Shown piece by piece: positions 27,391 through 36,205 of a stretch of 64,000 nucleotides of DNA (position 1 is its first letter; every line of letters starts with the position of its first letter). The position numbers were made by a program, and so were the translations under genes. This DNA is from Actinacidiphila acididurans (lineage in GTDB: Bacteria; Actinomycetota; Actinomycetes; Streptomycetales; Streptomycetaceae). The notes below the pieces were generated by a model. It saw nothing but the letters and a program-made list of their open reading frames with translations. It ran no database searches and had not been told where the DNA came from. The DNA is taken from assembly GCF_016918855.1 (NCBI RefSeq), contig NZ_JADKYB010000008.1, forward strand, positions 62,001 to 126,000, read 5' to 3'.

Positions 27391-27751
27391 GGCTCCCCCC
27401 TCGTGTCCCGTGGCGCCGCGATTGTCCGCTCTGTGAGTATCGTCCTGCTGTGCGCGGACCCCGTCCATCCCCCGCGCAGGTGAATGCGGGCCGGGTACGG
27501 TGCCCCAGTGGGAGCGGCCCGTGCGCTCGCTCCGGTCCGCCGTCCGGACCGGAGCCGCGGGTTCCCGGTGCGACCCTTCCGGTTGCGGTGACCGACCGCT
27601 TAGTATGCGAAAAGCCCGTGCCGCCCGCACCGGCGGGGCGGGCGACCAGCGGTCGAGCGGAAGCCGCGCCGGATTCGGTGCCGAGCCGGACCGAGCCGAG
27701 CGGAAGCCGGGCGGAAGCGCCGAGCCGGAGTCGAGTCGAAGGAGACACGTC
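27391..27751. promoter_or_regulatory. Divergent intergenic region with a TetR-type half site
   Basis: This 361-base gap separates the hydrolase gene from the SDR/CoA-ligase operon. An open frame covers part of it but shows no ribosome site or conserved residues. At 27595-27606 it holds ACCGCTTAGTAT, which matches ACCGCTCAGTAT at 17285-17296 upstream of the TetR gene at 17399 in 11 of 12 positions. This may be an operator overlapping a promoter. I see nothing else in it. Confidence 0.4.
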
Positions 27752-28555
27752 GTGGCCGTGGAAGCACTGCGCGGGGCCCGGGTGGTCGTCACCGGGGCGG
27801 GCGGCGGGATCGGCTCGGCGCTCGCCCGCGCCTTCGCCGCCGAGGGCGCCAGAGTCGCGGTCAACGACCTCGACGCCGAGGCCGCCCGCAAGGTCGCCGA
27901 CGAGATCGGCGCGGCCGTCGTCCCGGGCGACGCCTCCTCCGTGGTGCCGGCCGCCCGGACCGCGCTCGGCGGCGGCATCGACGTCTTCTGCGCGAACGCC
28001 GGGGTCGGCACCGGCGGCGGTCCCGAGGCCGACGACGCCGACTGGGAACTGGCCTGGGACGTCAACGTGATGGCGCACGTCCGCGCCGCCCGCGCCCTGC
28101 TGCCCGAATGGCTGGAGCGCGGCGAGGGCCGGTTCGTGTCCACCGTATCGGCCGCCGGGCTGCTGACCATGATCGGCGCGGCGCCGTACTCCGTGACCAA
28201 GCACGGCGCGCTCGCCTTCGCCGAATGGCTTTCCCTCACCTACCGGCACCGCGGCATACACGTGCACGCCGTCTGCCCGCAGGGCGTGCGCACCGCAATG
28301 CTGGACTCCACCGGGCCGGCCGGCGACCTGGTGCTCGCCCCGACCGCCATCGAACCGGAGGACGTGGCCCGCGCGGTGCTCGACGGCATCGCGGCCGAGC
28401 GCTTCCTGATCCTGCCGCACCCCGAGGTCGCCGAGTACGCCGCCGCCCGCGCCGCCGAACCCGAACGCTGGCTCGGCGGCATGAACAAGCTCCAGCGCGC
28501 CTACGAGGACCGGCTCGCCGAGCGGACCGTACGGCAGGAGGAGGAGCGGGCATGA
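27752..28555 (+). CDS. Short-chain dehydrogenase/reductase
   Basis: A 267-residue classical SDR. The cofactor turn is TGAGGGIGSA, the CANAG motif stabilises the sheet, and the catalytic residues are Ser (STVSAAG), Tyr and Lys (YSVTKHG). The start is GTG at 27752, with AAGGAG at 27739-27744. The stop overlaps the next start as ATGA, so it is co-translated with a CoA ligase. In such operons the SDR usually oxidises a 3-hydroxyacyl-CoA or an alcohol of the same pathway. The acidic residue after the second strand (VNDLDAE) points to NAD(H). The exact substrate is inference. Confidence 0.92.
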   Translation: MAVEALRGARVVVTGAGGGIGSALARAFAAEGARVAVNDLDAEAARKVADEIGAAVVPGDASSVVPAARTALGGGIDVFCANAGVGTGGGPEADDADWELAWDVNVMAHVRAARALLPEWLERGEGRFVSTVSAAGLLTMIGAAPYSVTKHGALAFAEWLSLTYRHRGIHVHAVCPQGVRTAMLDSTGPAGDLVLAPTAIEPEDVARAVLDGIAAERFLILPHPEVAEYAAARAAEPERWLGGMNKLQRAYEDRLAERTVRQEEERA

Positions 28556-30240
28556 CGACGTACGCCGACCGACCCTGGCTGAAGCACTTCACCGCGGAGC
28601 AGCAGCGGGACAGCCACCCCGCCTCCGTGCTGCACGCCTTCCGCGACATGGCCGACCACCGGCCCGGCCACCCCGCGCTGCGCTATTTCGACGGCACCCT
28701 CTCCTACGGCGAACTCGACGAGCTCTCCAAGGGCTTCGCCCGCCACCTGGCCGGCCACGGCTTCGCCCCGGGCGACCGGCTCGCGGTGATGCTGCAGAAT
28801 GTGCCGCAGTTCGTGATCGCCCTGCTCGGCGCCTGGAAGGCCGGCGGCGCGGTGCTCCCGGTCAACCCCATGTACAAGGCCCGGGAGCTGACCCACGTCC
28901 TCACCGACGCCGGGGCCGCCGGCCTGGTCTGTTCCCCGGCCGCCTGGGAGCGGTACGCGCGTGCCGCCGCGGCCGGCACTGCGGTCCGCCTCGCCTTCAC
29001 CGCGAGCGAATTCGACCTCCAGACCCGGGACGACCCCCGGGCGCTCACCGGCGAGCGGCCCGCCGGGCCGGCCGAGGACGCCCCGGACCTGCTCGCCGTC
29101 GCCCGTGCCGCCGCCGGCCCCCGGCTGGGCCTGCCGCTGCCCGCGGCCGGCGACACCGCGCTGGTCAGCTACACCTCCGGCACCAGCGGCCGGCCCAAGG
29201 GCGCGCTGAACACCCACGGCAACATCTCCTTCAACGCCCACCGCCAGGTCCGCATCCAGGAACTGCCCGAGGACGCGGTGCTCTTCACGCTGGCGCCGCT
29301 GTTCCACATCACCGGCATGGTCTGCGAACTGGCCGCCGCCCTGGTCGGCGGCCACACGCTCGCGCTGGCCCACCGGTTCGAGCCCGGGGTGGTCCTCGAC
29401 GCCTTCCGCGAGCACCGCCCGGCGTACACCGTCGGCCCGGCCACCGCCTTCATGGCGCTGCTCGCCCGGCCCGACGCCATTGCGGCGGATTTCGCGTCCT
29501 TCAAGCTGATCTCCTCCGGCGGCGCCCCGCTGCCGCCGGCCGTCGTCGAGGGCTTCCGGGCCCGCACCGGGCGGTATCTGGCCAACGGCTACGGCCTCAC
29601 CGAGTGCACCGCGCCCTGCGCCAGCGTGCCGCCCGGCACCGAGGCGCCGGTCGACCCGGTCTCCGGCACCCTTGCGGTCGGCGTGCCCGGACCCGGCACC
29701 ATGGTGCGCGTTCTGGACGACACCGGCGCCGAGGTGCCCATCGGCGAGCCCGGCGAGATAGCGGTCAGCGGACCGATGGTCGTACCCGGCTACTGGCAGC
29801 GGCCCGCGGAGTCGCGGGAGGCGATCCCGGACGGGGAACTGCGCACCGGTGACATCGGCTTCATGGACGAGGACGGCTGGCTGTACGTCGTCGACCGCAA
29901 GAAGGACATGATCAACGCCTCCGGCTTCAAGGTGTGGCCGCGCGAGGTCGAGGACGTCCTCTACACCCACCCGGCGGTCCGCGAGGCGGCCGTGGTCGGC
30001 GTGCCGGACTCCTACCGCGGCGAGAGCGTCAAGGCGTACGTCAGCCTGCGCCCCGGGACCGCCGCCGACCCGGCGGAACTGGTCACCTGGTGCCGGGAAA
30101 GACTCGCGGCGTACAAGTACCCGCGCGCGGTGGAGGTGCTGGGCGAGCTGCCCAAGACCGCGTCCGGCAAGATCCTGCGCCGCGAGCTGAAGGTCCTGGC
30201 CGGACAGGGAGCGGACCAGGACCGGGCAGCCGCCGGATAG
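28552..30240 (+). CDS. Acyl-CoA synthetase (AMP-forming)
   Basis: A 562-residue ANL-superfamily ligase that activates a carboxylic acid with ATP to acyl-AMP and then to acyl-CoA. The ATP loop YTSGTSGRPKG is at 207-217, the A5 motif NGYGLTE follows, the hinge stretch is DGWLYVVDRKKDMINASGFKVW, and the C-terminal lysine lies in PKTASGKILRRELK. The ATG at 28552 overlaps the SDR stop (ATGA), with GGAGGAG a few bases upstream. It resembles long/medium-chain fatty acid ligases (FadD-like). Followed by a TetR gene and a quinone oxidoreductase on the same strand, it forms the entry step of the catabolic block 27752-34434. Confidence 0.93.
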   Translation: MTTYADRPWLKHFTAEQQRDSHPASVLHAFRDMADHRPGHPALRYFDGTLSYGELDELSKGFARHLAGHGFAPGDRLAVMLQNVPQFVIALLGAWKAGGAVLPVNPMYKARELTHVLTDAGAAGLVCSPAAWERYARAAAAGTAVRLAFTASEFDLQTRDDPRALTGERPAGPAEDAPDLLAVARAAAGPRLGLPLPAAGDTALVSYTSGTSGRPKGALNTHGNISFNAHRQVRIQELPEDAVLFTLAPLFHITGMVCELAAALVGGHTLALAHRFEPGVVLDAFREHRPAYTVGPATAFMALLARPDAIAADFASFKLISSGGAPLPPAVVEGFRARTGRYLANGYGLTECTAPCASVPPGTEAPVDPVSGTLAVGVPGPGTMVRVLDDTGAEVPIGEPGEIAVSGPMVVPGYWQRPAESREAIPDGELRTGDIGFMDEDGWLYVVDRKKDMINASGFKVWPREVEDVLYTHPAVREAAVVGVPDSYRGESVKAYVSLRPGTAADPAELVTWCRERLAAYKYPRAVEVLGELPKTASGKILRRELKVLAGQGADQDRAAAG

Positions 30241-30347
30241 GGTCCGTACCGGTCGGCTTGGCGCCCCGGACCCCGCCGGTTCGCACCGCCGGTGGCCCGG
30301 GCGCCGTACCGGAGGCAGGCGGACAGGCACAGGAGAGGGCACGGGCC

Positions 30348-31031
30348 ATGGCACGCAACCGGACGAGCGGCGACGGGGACGACGCCGCCGGCACCAGCGG
30401 CACGACGGCCGCGGAGGGTACGACGGCGGCGGCCGGCGGATCCCGTACGTCCGGCGCCGCCACCGGTGTCCCCGAGCGGCTGCTGGCCGAGGCGACCCGG
30501 CTGTTCGCCGAGCGCGGCTACGACCGCACCTCTGTGCAGGAGATCGTGGCGGCGGCCGGCGTCACCAAGGGCGCCCTCTACCACTACTTCGGCTCCAAGG
30601 ACGACCTGCTGCACGAGATCTACGGCCGGGTGCTGCGGCTCCAGATGGAGCGGCTCGACGCCATTGCCGCCGGCCCCGGCGACGTGAGCGAACGCCTCGC
30701 CGAAGCCGCCGCCGACGTGGTCGTCACCAGCATCGAGAACCTGGACGACACCAAGATCTTCTTCCGCTCGATGCACCAGCTCGGCCCGGACAAGCAGAAG
30801 GCGGTACGCGCCGAACGCCGCCGCTACCACGAGCGGTTCCGCTCGCTGGTCGAGGAGGGCCGGCGCGACGGCCACTTCCGCGCCGACCTGAACCCCGACC
30901 TGGTCGTCGACTTCTTCTTCGGCTCGGTGCACCACCTCGGCATCTGGTACCGCGCGGACGGCCCGCTGTCCGCCCAGCAGGTCGCCGCCGAGTTCTCCGA
31001 CCTGCTGCTGCACTCGGTGCGGCGGCCCTGA
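30348..31031 (+). CDS. TetR-family regulator of the catabolic block
   Basis: A 227-residue regulator. About 40 flexible residues rich in Gly, Ala, Ser and Thr precede the helix-turn-helix (TSVQEIVAAAGVTKGALYHYF). The ligand domain contains SMHQLGPDKQKAVRAERRRYHERF and LVVDFFFGSVHHLGIWY, patterns I associate with actinobacterial fatty-acid regulators of the KstR/FadR-like TetR kind. The ATG at 30348 has AGGAGAGG at 30331-30338. It sits between the CoA ligase and quinone oxidoreductase genes. The palindrome TACCGACTGGTCGGTA at 34526, upstream of the kinase/dehydrogenase pair, is a good candidate for its operator. An acyl-CoA effector is inference. Confidence 0.9.
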   Translation: MARNRTSGDGDDAAGTSGTTAAEGTTAAAGGSRTSGAATGVPERLLAEATRLFAERGYDRTSVQEIVAAAGVTKGALYHYFGSKDDLLHEIYGRVLRLQMERLDAIAAGPGDVSERLAEAAADVVVTSIENLDDTKIFFRSMHQLGPDKQKAVRAERRRYHERFRSLVEEGRRDGHFRADLNPDLVVDFFFGSVHHLGIWYRADGPLSAQQVAAEFSDLLLHSVRRP

Positions 31032-31049
31032 CCCCCACGGGAGCCCCAC

Positions 31050-32033
31050 GTGAAGGCATGGCGTGTGCACGAGAACGGTGAACCGCGCGAGGTGCTGCGG
31101 CTGGACACCGTCCCCACCCCCTCGCCCGGCCCCGGCGAAGTGCTGCTGCGGGTGCGCGCGGCGAACGTCAACTTCCCCGACGCCATGCTGTGCCGCGGCG
31201 AGTACCAGATCCGCCCGCCGCTGCCCTTCACCCCGGGCGTGGAGCTGTGCGGCGAGGTGCTGGAACTCGGCGCGGACGTCACCGGCCTCACCCCCGGCGA
31301 CCGGGTGATCGGCACCGCGCACCTGCCCGGCGGGGCCTTCGCCGAATACGCCGTGGTGCCCGCGGACTTCGTGCTGCCCGCCCCGCCCGCGCTCGACGAC
31401 GCCGAGGCCGCTGCCCTGCACATCGGCTACCAGACCGGCTGGTTCGGGCTGCACCGGCGGGCCGCGCTGCGGCCGGGCGAGACCCTGCTCGTGCATGCCG
31501 CCGCCGGCGGGGTCGGCAGCGCCGCCGTCCAACTCGGCAAGGCGGCCGGCGCCACCGTGATCGGCGTGGTCGGCGGCGCGCAGAAGGTGAAGGTCGCCCG
31601 TGACCTCGGCGCCGACCTGGTGGTGGACCGCCGCACCGAGGACGTGGTGGCCGCCGTCAAGGACGCCACGTCCGGCCGCGGCGCGAACGTCGTCTACGAC
31701 CCGGTGGGCGGCGACGCCTACACCAAGTCCACCAAGTGCATCGCCTTCGAGGGCCGCATCGTGGTGGTCGGCTTCACCAGCGGCACCGTCCCCACCCCGG
31801 CGCTGAACCACGCCCTGGTCAAGAACTACTCGATCCTCGGCCTGCACTGGGGCCTGTACGCCACCCACGACCCGGTCGCCGTGCACCACGCCCACGGCGA
31901 ACTCACCCGGATGGCCGCCGAGGGCCTGATCAAGCCGCTGGTCAGCGAGCGCGTGCCGCTGACCGGCGCCGCGGACGCGGTGCAGCGGGTCAGCGACGGC
32001 ACGACGGTGGGCCGCTTGGTGGTGCTGCCGTGA
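31050..32033 (+). CDS. NADPH:quinone oxidoreductase family MDR protein
   Basis: A 327-residue zinc-free medium-chain reductase. It shows the family pattern VRAANVNFPDAML instead of zinc-binding cysteines, and the nucleotide fold HAAAGGVGSAAVQLGKAAGA. FSxGxx-like residues near the end (FTSGTVP) are also typical. The start is GTG at 31050, 18 bases after the TetR stop, so it is probably co-transcribed with the SDR, ligase and TetR genes. A role in handling acyl-chain enones or quinones in the same pathway is inference. The strong stem-loop at 32113 lies beyond its end. Confidence 0.92.
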   Translation: MKAWRVHENGEPREVLRLDTVPTPSPGPGEVLLRVRAANVNFPDAMLCRGEYQIRPPLPFTPGVELCGEVLELGADVTGLTPGDRVIGTAHLPGGAFAEYAVVPADFVLPAPPALDDAEAAALHIGYQTGWFGLHRRAALRPGETLLVHAAAGGVGSAAVQLGKAAGATVIGVVGGAQKVKVARDLGADLVVDRRTEDVVAAVKDATSGRGANVVYDPVGGDAYTKSTKCIAFEGRIVVVGFTSGTVPTPALNHALVKNYSILGLHWGLYATHDPVAVHHAHGELTRMAAEGLIKPLVSERVPLTGAADAVQRVSDGTTVGRLVVLP

Positions 32034-32112
32034 AGCCGCGTCCATAGCGCCGGCTTTCCGAAACCCGCGTCCATGGCTTCGCCTTTGCCCAGCGGCTGTG
32101 GTGACGCGGAAG

Positions 32113-32140
32113 CGGGCCCGGGGACGCCTCCCCGGGCCCG
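32113..32140. terminator. Perfect stem-loop between convergent operons
   Basis: CGGGCCCGGGGA (32113-32124) and its exact reverse complement (32129-32140) form a 12-base stem with a 4-base loop. It lies between the plus-strand quinone oxidoreductase (stop 32033) and the minus-strand dehydrogenase (stop 32181), fitting a bidirectional terminator. Confidence 0.75.
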
Positions 32141-32180
32141 TGCAAAGGCCCCTGCCGGTCGGACGCGGATCAGGTGCCGG

Positions 32181-33395
32181 TCAGGCGTAGCGCTTGAGTT
32201 CCCGCCGGGCCAGCGAGCGCTTGTGCACCTCGTCGGGCCCGTCGGCCAGCCGCAAGGTGCGCGTCGCGGCGTAGAGGGCGGCCAGCGGGGTGTCCTGGCT
32301 GACGCCGGCCGCGCCGTGCGCCTGGATCGCCCGGTCGACGATCCGCTGCACGGCCGCGGGTGTGGCGATCTTGATGGCCTGGATCTCGGTGTGCGCGCCC
32401 TGGTTGCCGACCGTGTCCATCAGCCAGGCGGTCTTGAGCACCAGCAGCCGCAACTGCTCGATCTCCACCCGGGCCTCGGCGATCCACTCCTGGATCACCC
32501 CCTGGGCGGCCAGCGGCTTGCCGAACGCGACCCGGCCGGCCACCCGGCGGCACATCAGCTCGAGGGCCCGCTCGGCCATGCCGATCAGCCGCATGCAGTG
32601 GTGGATGCGGCCGGGGCCGAGCCTGGCCTGCGCGATGGCGAAGCCGCCGCCCTCCTCGCCGATCAGGTTCTCCGCCGGGACCCGTACGTCGTGGAAGACC
32701 ACCTCGCCGTGACCGCCGTGGTCCCCGTCGTCGTACCCGAACACCCGCATGCCGCGCCGCACTTCCAGCCCCGGGGTGTCCCGGGGGACCAGGATCTGGC
32801 TCTGCTGGCGGTGCCGTTCGGCGGCCGGATCGGTCTTGCCCATCACGATGAACACCGCGCACTTCGGGTTCATCGCCCCGGAGATGTACCACTTGCGGCC
32901 GTTGATGACGTAGGAGTCGCCGTCGCGCTCGATCCGGGTCTCGATGTTGGTGGCGTCGGAGGAGGCGACCTCGGGCTCGGTCATCGCGAAGGCCGACCGG
33001 ATCTCCCCGGCCAGCAGCGGCTCCAGCCACCTCTCGCGCTGCTCCGGGGTGCCGAACTCGGCCAGCACCTCCATGTTGCCGGTGTCGGGCGCGGCGCAGT
33101 TGAGCGCGGGCGGGGCCAGGTGCGGGCTGCGGCCGGTGAGTTCGGCCAGCGGCGCGTACTGGAGGTTGGTCAGCCCGGCGCCGTGCTCGCCTGGCAGGAA
33201 CAGGTTCCACAGGCCCTGCCGCCGGGCCTCGGCCTTCAGTTCCTCGACCACCGGCGGCGCGGTCCAGCGGGCCTCGCCGGTGGCCTTCTCCATCTGCTCC
33301 TCGAAGACCGGTTCGGCCGGGTACACGTGTGCGTCGAGGAAGGCGGTCAGCCGTTCCTGGAGTTCCCGGGTCCTGGCGTCGTAGCCGAAGTCCAT
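32181..33395 (-). CDS. Acyl-CoA dehydrogenase, ACAD10/ACAD11-like
   Basis: A 404-residue FAD enzyme, of the group that in animals forms the C-terminal half of ACAD10 and ACAD11. Typical stretches are [26 protein letters not shown] and [16 protein letters not shown]. In the C-terminal motif, where most family members have YEGTSQI, this protein has ADGPDEV, so the catalytic base would be Asp385 in place of glutamate. That replacement is, as I recall, a mark of this subgroup. It lies 16 bases downstream of a phosphotransferase gene, giving the same two parts as the animal fusion in split form. The pair could phosphorylate and then eliminate a 4-hydroxyacyl-CoA. Confidence 0.93.
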   Translation of the reverse strand: MDFGYDARTRELQERLTAFLDAHVYPAEPVFEEQMEKATGEARWTAPPVVEELKAEARRQGLWNLFLPGEHGAGLTNLQYAPLAELTGRSPHLAPPALNCAAPDTGNMEVLAEFGTPEQRERWLEPLLAGEIRSAFAMTEPEVASSDATNIETRIERDGDSYVINGRKWYISGAMNPKCAVFIVMGKTDPAAERHRQQSQILVPRDTPGLEVRRGMRVFGYDDGDHGGHGEVVFHDVRVPAENLIGEEGGGFAIAQARLGPGRIHHCMRLIGMAERALELMCRRVAGRVAFGKPLAAQGVIQEWIAEARVEIEQLRLLVLKTAWLMDTVGNQGAHTEIQAIKIATPAAVQRIVDRAIQAHGAAGVSQDTPLAALYAATRTLRLADGPDEVHKRSLARRELKRYA

Positions 33396-33411
33396 GGCGA
33401 TCGGTCCTTCC

Positions 33412-34434
33412 TCACAGCCGGTCGAGCGTGCGCAGGCCGCGGTCGACGAAGACCGGTACGACCTCGCCGATCCGGTCGAAGCCGGGGCCGAGTGTCTGTC
33501 CCAGGGTCCAGCGGTAGTGGATGCCTTCGAGGATCACCGCCAGCTTGAAATACGCGAACGCGGTGTACCAGTCGACGGCGCTCACGTCGCGGCCGGACCG
33601 CTCGGCGTACCGCCGGACGATCTCCGCGGACGAGGGGTGGCCGGGGGCGCCGCCGGTGGTGGGGGTGGGCAGGCCGTCGCCGGCCCGCTGGTCGCTGTAC
33701 ATCACCAGCAGCCCCAGGTCGGCGAGCGGGTCGCCGAGGGTGGACATCTCCCAGTCCAGGACGGCGGTCAGCGTGGTGCCGTCCATCAGGACGTTGTCCA
33801 GCCGGTAGTCGCCGTGCACGACCGTGGCGGCGGGCGAGGTCGGCAGCGCCCGGCCCAGCGCCGCGTGCAGCTCGTCGATGCCGGGCAGCTCGCGGCTGCG
33901 GGAGGCGTCGAGCTGCTTGCCCCAGCGGCGCAACTGCCGGTCCAGGAAGCCCTCCGGCCGGCCGAAGTCGCCGAGTCCCACCGCGGCCGGGTCGACCGCG
34001 TGCAGGTCCACCAGGGTGTCGACCAGGTTGAGCACCGCCTGCCGGGTCGCCTCCGGGCCGATCTCCCGCAACTGCGCCTCGCTGCGGTACGGCGTCCCGG
34101 CCATGAACTCCATCACGTAGAAGGGGGCGCCCAGCACCTCCGGGTCCTCGCACAGCAGGAGTGTGCCCGGGACCGGCACCGGGGTCGGCGCCAGCGCGGT
34201 GATCACCCGGTGCTCGCGGGCCATGTCGTGGGCGGTGGCCAGGACGTGGCCCAGCGGCGGGCGGCGGACCACCCACTGGGAGGTGCCGTCCGTGACGCGG
34301 TAGGTCAGGTTGGACCGGCCGCCCTCCACGAGGGCGGCCCGGAGCTCGCCGGCCACCAGGCCGGGGCGCTCCCGGTCCAGGTGGTCGCGCAGCCGGGTGA
34401 GGTCGAGGCCGGGTGGGTTGTCGTCGCTGCTCAT
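33412..34434 (-). CDS. APH-family phosphotransferase, ACAD10/11 kinase-like (LvaA-type)
   Basis: A 340-residue kinase of the aminoglycoside/choline phosphotransferase superfamily. The catalytic loop is [10 protein letters not shown] (His207, Asp209, Asn214), and the metal-binding aspartate is Asp227 in [16 protein letters not shown]. This subgroup is not an antibiotic kinase. Its relatives include the kinase domain of animal ACAD10/11 and LvaA of Pseudomonas putida levulinate catabolism, which phosphorylate the hydroxyl of 4-hydroxyacyl-CoA. The ATG is at 34434. The dehydrogenase follows after 16 bases, which supports one operon. A TetR-like palindrome at 34526-34541 lies 92 bases before its start. 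Confidence 0.92.
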   Translation of the reverse strand: MSSDDNPPGLDLTRLRDHLDRERPGLVAGELRAALVEGGRSNLTYRVTDGTSQWVVRRPPLGHVLATAHDMAREHRVITALAPTPVPVPGTLLLCEDPEVLGAPFYVMEFMAGTPYRSEAQLREIGPEATRQAVLNLVDTLVDLHAVDPAAVGLGDFGRPEGFLDRQLRRWGKQLDASRSRELPGIDELHAALGRALPTSPAATVVHGDYRLDNVLMDGTTLTAVLDWEMSTLGDPLADLGLLVMYSDQRAGDGLPTPTTGGAPGHPSSAEIVRRYAERSGRDVSAVDWYTAFAYFKLAVILEGIHYRWTLGQTLGPGFDRIGEVVPVFVDRGLRTLDRL

Positions 34435-34525
34435 GCGGTCGCTGACTCCTCGTCTCGTCCGTGACGCGGTCCGTGGACGCCCGCACGGGCCCCTGTGCCG
34501 GGACCGTAGGGCGGCCGGAAAATCG

Positions 34526-34541
34526 TACCGACTGGTCGGTA
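34526..34541. promoter_or_regulatory. Palindrome upstream of the kinase/dehydrogenase operon
   Basis: TACCGACTGGTCGGTA is a 16-base palindrome with 7-base perfect arms (TACCGAC and the matching GTCGGTA, overlapping a TG/GG centre that breaks symmetry at one pair). It is the kind of site bound by TetR dimers. It lies between the divergent glucarate dehydratase and kinase genes. The TetR protein encoded at 30348 is the nearest likely binder. Confidence 0.6.
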
Positions 34542-34647
34542 TGCCGTCCAGTGGGCGTCACCCGATGTCGCCGCTGCGTTCACCCCGGCGGCGCGCGGGG
34601 AGGGGCCGCGTTGACGGCCGTACGGCACCCGCCTACGCTCGGGACTC

Positions 34648-35997
34648 ATGGGTGAACGTAATTCACATATGCAGACGGCGGGGTCGGGCAGCTCGATTCC
34701 GGACCCCGGCCCGGACCTCACCGTCACCGAGGTGCGGCTGACTCCCATCCTGATCGCCGACCCGCCGTTGCTCAACACCCAGGGGGTCCACCAGCCCTAC
34801 ACCCCGCGACTAGTCATCGAGGTGGTCACCGCCGGCGGGATCACCGGGATCGGCGAGACCTACGGCGACACCCGCTATCTCGACCTCGCCCGGCCGCTGG
34901 CCGACGCCCTGCCCGGCCGCTCGGTCAGCGACCTGAACGGCCTGTTCATCCTGGCGGACGAGGTCTGCGGCGACCCGGCCGACGTCTCCGACTCGGTCGA
35001 CGTCGGCGGGCTGCGCGGGGTGCAGACCGCCGACAAGCTCCGGCTCTCGGTGGTCTCCGGCTTCGAGGTGGCCTGCCTGGACGCGCTCGGCAAGGCCCTC
35101 GGCCTGCCGGTGCACGCGCTGCTCGGCGGCAAGGTGCGCGACAGCGTCGAATACAGCGCCTACCTCTTCTACAAGTTCGCCGAGCACCCCGGCGGCGCGG
35201 GCGAATCCGAGGACTGGGGCGCCGCCCTGGACCCGGCCGGTGTGGTCGCCCAGGCCCGCCGCTTCGCCGACACGTACGGCTTCTCCTCCTTCAAGCTCAA
35301 GGGCGGCGTCTTCCCGCCCGACCAGGAGATCGCCGCGATCCGCGCGCTGGCCGCCGAGTTCCCCGGGCAACCGCTGCGGCTGGACCCCAACGGTGCCTGG
35401 TCGGTGGAGACCTCCCTTTACGTCGCCCGCGAGCTGGCCGGCGTCCTGGAGTACCTGGAGGACCCGGCCAGCACCACCGACCGGATGGCGCAGGTCGCGG
35501 CCGGCACCGACCTGCCGCTGGCCACCAACATGTGCGTGACGACCTTCCCCGAGATCAAGGAGGCCTTCGCCCGCGACGCCGTCCAGGTCGTGCTCTCCGA
35601 CCACCACTACTGGGGCGGCCTGCGCAACACCCGCGAACTCGCCGCGATCTGCCGCACCTTCGGGGTCGGCCTGTCCATGCACTCCAACACCCACCTCGGC
35701 ATCAGCCTGGCCGCCATGACCCACGTCGCGGCCACCGTGCCCAACCTCGACTACGCCTGCGACTCGCACTACCCCTGGCAGAGCGAGGACGTCATCACCC
35801 AGCGCCACGTCTTCCACGGCGGCCGCCTCACCGTCAGCGACCGCCCGGGCCTCGGCATCGACCTCGACCGCGACACCCTGGCCGCCCTGCACCGCCGCTG
35901 GCTCGACGACGACGGCACCATGCGCGACCGCGACGACGCCGCCGCCATGCGCAAGGCCGACCCCGCCTGGACAACCCCGGCAGTCCCGCGCTGGTGA
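34648..35997 (+). CDS. gudD: Glucarate dehydratase (enolase superfamily)
   Basis: A 449-residue enzyme that removes water from D-glucarate (and L-idarate) to give 5-keto-4-deoxyglucarate. The residues of the E. coli enzyme can be matched: Lys216 and Lys218 (FKLK), metal ligands Asp246, Glu271 and Asn294, then Asp318 and His345 (MHSNTHLG). The ribosome site before ATG 34648 is weak, and an in-frame ATG at 34669 could be used. The neighbouring gluconate permease/kinase genes make this a sugar-acid region. The aldolase and semialdehyde dehydrogenase needed to finish glucarate breakdown are not in the window. Its promoter region is shared with the divergent kinase gene. Confidence 0.92.
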   Translation: MGERNSHMQTAGSGSSIPDPGPDLTVTEVRLTPILIADPPLLNTQGVHQPYTPRLVIEVVTAGGITGIGETYGDTRYLDLARPLADALPGRSVSDLNGLFILADEVCGDPADVSDSVDVGGLRGVQTADKLRLSVVSGFEVACLDALGKALGLPVHALLGGKVRDSVEYSAYLFYKFAEHPGGAGESEDWGAALDPAGVVAQARRFADTYGFSSFKLKGGVFPPDQEIAAIRALAAEFPGQPLRLDPNGAWSVETSLYVARELAGVLEYLEDPASTTDRMAQVAAGTDLPLATNMCVTTFPEIKEAFARDAVQVVLSDHHYWGGLRNTRELAAICRTFGVGLSMHSNTHLGISLAAMTHVAATVPNLDYACDSHYPWQSEDVITQRHVFHGGRLTVSDRPGLGIDLDRDTLAALHRRWLDDDGTMRDRDDAAAMRKADPAWTTPAVPRW

Positions 35998-36048
35998 ACC
36001 GCCCCGGAAGGGCCGCGGGGGGCTGGCCGGCGGCTCGCCGGGAGTACC

Positions 36049-36122
36049 AAGGGGCGCGGGGAACTGCGCGACAAGCCAAACACCGGCCGGGGGTACCTCC
36101 CAGGCCGAAGGCTCTGGGGGAG
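36049..36122. repeat. Streptomyces-type interspersed intergenic repeat
   Basis: Two parts are visible. The first, 36049-36077, begins AAGGGGCGCGGGGAACTGCG. The second, 36092-36122, begins GGTACCTCCCAG and folds back on CTGGGGGAG. I recognise both as sequences often found between Streptomyces genes. They fill the gap between the convergent glucarate dehydratase and GntP genes, where the fold-back part may also end transcription. Confidence 0.7.
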
Positions 36123-36205
36123 ATCCGGCCACGACACCAACCACCCCACCGAGACGGCCGATGTCCAAGCCGGTAAGTCGGCCCCCCACGCCCCCCCGGG
36201 TACCC

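Noticed and set aside
27500-27751. N-terminal extension of the SDR gene
   Set aside because: Low-complexity Arg/Gly/Ser translation with no conservation; AAGGAG precedes the GTG at 27752.
33412-34434. Aminoglycoside resistance kinase
   Set aside because: The superfamily name invites it, but the subgroup and the adjacent ACAD11-like dehydrogenase point to acyl-CoA metabolism.
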